Assembly: GCA_016292775.1 (NCBI GenBank) | Contig: JAEDFN010000024.1 | Location: 1-24,778, forward strand | Reading direction: 5' to 3' | Source of the DNA: Paludibacteraceae bacterium | GTDB lineage: Bacteria > Bacteroidota > Bacteroidia > Bacteroidales > Paludibacteraceae | Length of the DNA stretch: 24,778 nucleotides | Notes under the pieces: model-generated | Databases searched by the model: none | Told to the model about the DNA's origin: nothing | The model's input: the letters and a program-made list of their open reading frames with translations, nothing else | Position numbers and translations under genes: made by a program | Shown here: in pieces, positions 23,597-24,778 of the stretch | Layout: each line of letters begins with the position of its first letter | Numbering within the stretch: position 1 is the stretch's first letter

Positions 23597-24778
23597 ATGA
23601 CTGAAAAATTACAAGCCACTTTACGTGATTCCTTTGTTGCCCGTTGGGCGGCACTGATTCTCATCGCACTGATGATGTTTTTCGCCTATATGTTTGTAGA
23701 CGTTATGTCTCCACTTCAATCAATGATTGAACAAGGACGCGGATGGACACCAAACACATTTGGCACATATGCAGCGTCGGAATATTTTCTGAACGTATGC
23801 GGTTTTTTAATTCTTGCCGGAATAATCTTGGATAAAATGGGTATCCGATTCACCGGTATTTTATCTGCATCACTCATGGTATTGGGTGCAAGTATTAAAT
23901 TTATAGGTATTTCTGATTGGTTTCAGACCACAGAATTATGCACTTGGTTAAACTCTTGGTGGGTAGACCTTCCCGGAAATGCAAAATTAGCATGTCTTGG
24001 ATTTATGATTTTTGGATGTGGTTGCGAAATGGCAGGTATTACAGTATCTCGTGCTATTGCCAAATGGTTTGCCGGTAAAGAGATGGCACTTGCAATGGGT
24101 CTTGAAATGGCAATAGCCAGACTTGGAGTATTTGCAGTATTTTGGTTATCACCTATTGTAGCTAATGGTTCATTATTTGGAGGTGGAGTACCTGCTTCTG
24201 TAGCATTCTGTACCGTATTATTACTAATCGGTTTAATTAACTTCATCGTTTTCTCCATTATGGATAAAAAACTTGATAACCAAACAGATGCAGTAGAAAA
24301 TTCTTCTTCAGAAGACGAAGAATTCAAATTCAGCGATATAGGAAAAATATTTAGCAGCAAGATGTTTTGGATTATTGCATTACTTTGTGTACTCTACTAT
24401 TCTGCAATCTTCCCATTCCAAAGATATTCAACAAATTTCTTGGAATGCACTCTTAACATTCCTGCAAGCGAAGCTTCACAACTCTTCAGTTGGTTCCCAA
24501 TCCTTGCAATGGTTCTAACTCCATTCTTAGGTTCTTTTATCGACTATAAAGGAAAAGGCGCGTCAATGCTTATGTATGGAGCATTAATAATGATAATTTG
24601 TCACCTATCATTTGCATTCCTTTTACCTGCATTCCCAAGCAAATGGCTTGCACTATGTATCATTGTAATCCTCGGTGTTTCATTCTCTTTGGTTCCTGCA
24701 GCATTATGGCCAAGTGTACCAAAAGTAATTGATGGTAAGATACTTGGCAGTGCATACGCACTTATCTTCTGGATTCAA
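23597..24778 (+). CDS. MFS transporter (3' partial)
   Basis: The frame opens at ATG 23597 (MTEKLQATLRDSFVARWAAL) and runs through 394 codons to the window end without a stop. It encodes a major facilitator superfamily protein: about ten hydrophobic segments are visible, with an LDKMGIR loop between helices 2 and 3 of the first half and the equivalent FIDYKGKG in the second half. An acidic cytosolic loop (NSSSEDEEFKF, about residue 234) joins the halves. The visible end VPAALWPSVPKVIDGKILGSAYALIFWIQ recalls Bacteroidota carriers related to animal MFSD1, whose mammalian member has been linked to dipeptide transport. That resemblance is from memory and the substrate is therefore only a guess. 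About one or two helices are missing. It has its own promoter at 23532-23563. Confidence 0.87.
   Translation, partial: MTEKLQATLRDSFVARWAALILIALMMFFAYMFVDVMSPLQSMIEQGRGWTPNTFGTYAASEYFLNVCGFLILAGIILDKMGIRFTGILSASLMVLGASIKFIGISDWFQTTELCTWLNSWWVDLPGNAKLACLGFMIFGCGCEMAGITVSRAIAKWFAGKEMALAMGLEMAIARLGVFAVFWLSPIVANGSLFGGGVPASVAFCTVLLLIGLINFIVFSIMDKKLDNQTDAVENSSSEDEEFKFSDIGKIFSSKMFWIIALLCVLYYSAIFPFQRYSTNFLECTLNIPASEASQLFSWFPILAMVLTPFLGSFIDYKGKGASMLMYGALIMIICHLSFAFLLPAFPSKWLALCIIVILGVSFSLVPAALWPSVPKVIDGKILGSAYALIFWIQ

Noticed and set aside
23923..24360. 145-residue open frame on the - strand
   Set aside because: The + strand carries an unbroken MFS transporter frame through this region; the antisense frame is its shadow.
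1..24778. Defence system, CRISPR array, insertion sequence, retron or tRNA-associated island
   Set aside because: I looked for transposases, integrases, nucleases, reverse transcriptases, direct-repeat arrays and tRNA-like cloverleafs and found none; the genes are housekeeping or envelope functions.

Overview
The window looks like a piece of chromosome from a low-G+C member of the Bacteroidota, most likely order Bacteroidales. Four things support this. One is a surface protein with BspA-like leucine-rich repeats and a type IX secretion C-terminal domain. Another is a short primary sigma factor beginning MRQLKITKSITNRES, as in Bacteroides. The third is the gene content: class III fructose bisphosphatase, a DUF4494 protein, and iorA/iorB. 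The fourth is a series of promoters matching the Bacteroides consensus TTTG-N19/20-TAnnTTTG. I see no tRNA, rRNA, CRISPR array, insertion sequence or prophage, and no gene-free gap longer than 300 bases.

Layout. 1-2970 (+): the 3' part of a large LRR/T9SS surface protein, cut by the window start, then a DUF1963 (YwqG-like) gene; a hairpin at 3079-3116 separates these from the convergent genes. 3138-6694 (-): dnaB followed by an OPT-family transporter. 6981-8912 (+): a tight three-gene unit of a novel lipoprotein, a DUF4494 protein and the YggS-type PLP homeostasis protein. 9025-11229 (+): iorA-iorB, both subunits of indolepyruvate:ferredoxin oxidoreductase, ending at a terminator. 11335-12953 (+): nth (endonuclease III) and a small outer-membrane beta-barrel protein. 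12950-14896 (-): class III fructose-1,6-bisphosphatase, whose stop codon is interleaved with that of the barrel gene. 15121-18894 (+): an HtrA/DegP-type periplasmic protease, the primary sigma factor, and a MATE exporter whose GTG start follows an intrinsic terminator directly. 19044-23526 (+): yicC, def, a NamZ-type exo-muramidase and a ClC/CBS chloride carrier, packed with 2-21 base gaps or overlaps. 23597-end (+): an MFS transporter cut by the window end.

Most of the window is core metabolism, replication and envelope maintenance; I do not see a defence or mobile system. The accessory part is the left edge, where a 138-bp unit encoding two LRRs is duplicated almost exactly. The observations most worth a second look are that duplication, the internal two-fold repeat of the DUF4494 protein coupled to yggS and an unknown lipoprotein, the terminator placed against the MATE start, the short IorA lacking its C-terminal ferredoxin domain, and the ClC carrier with valine at the expected internal proton-glutamate position.
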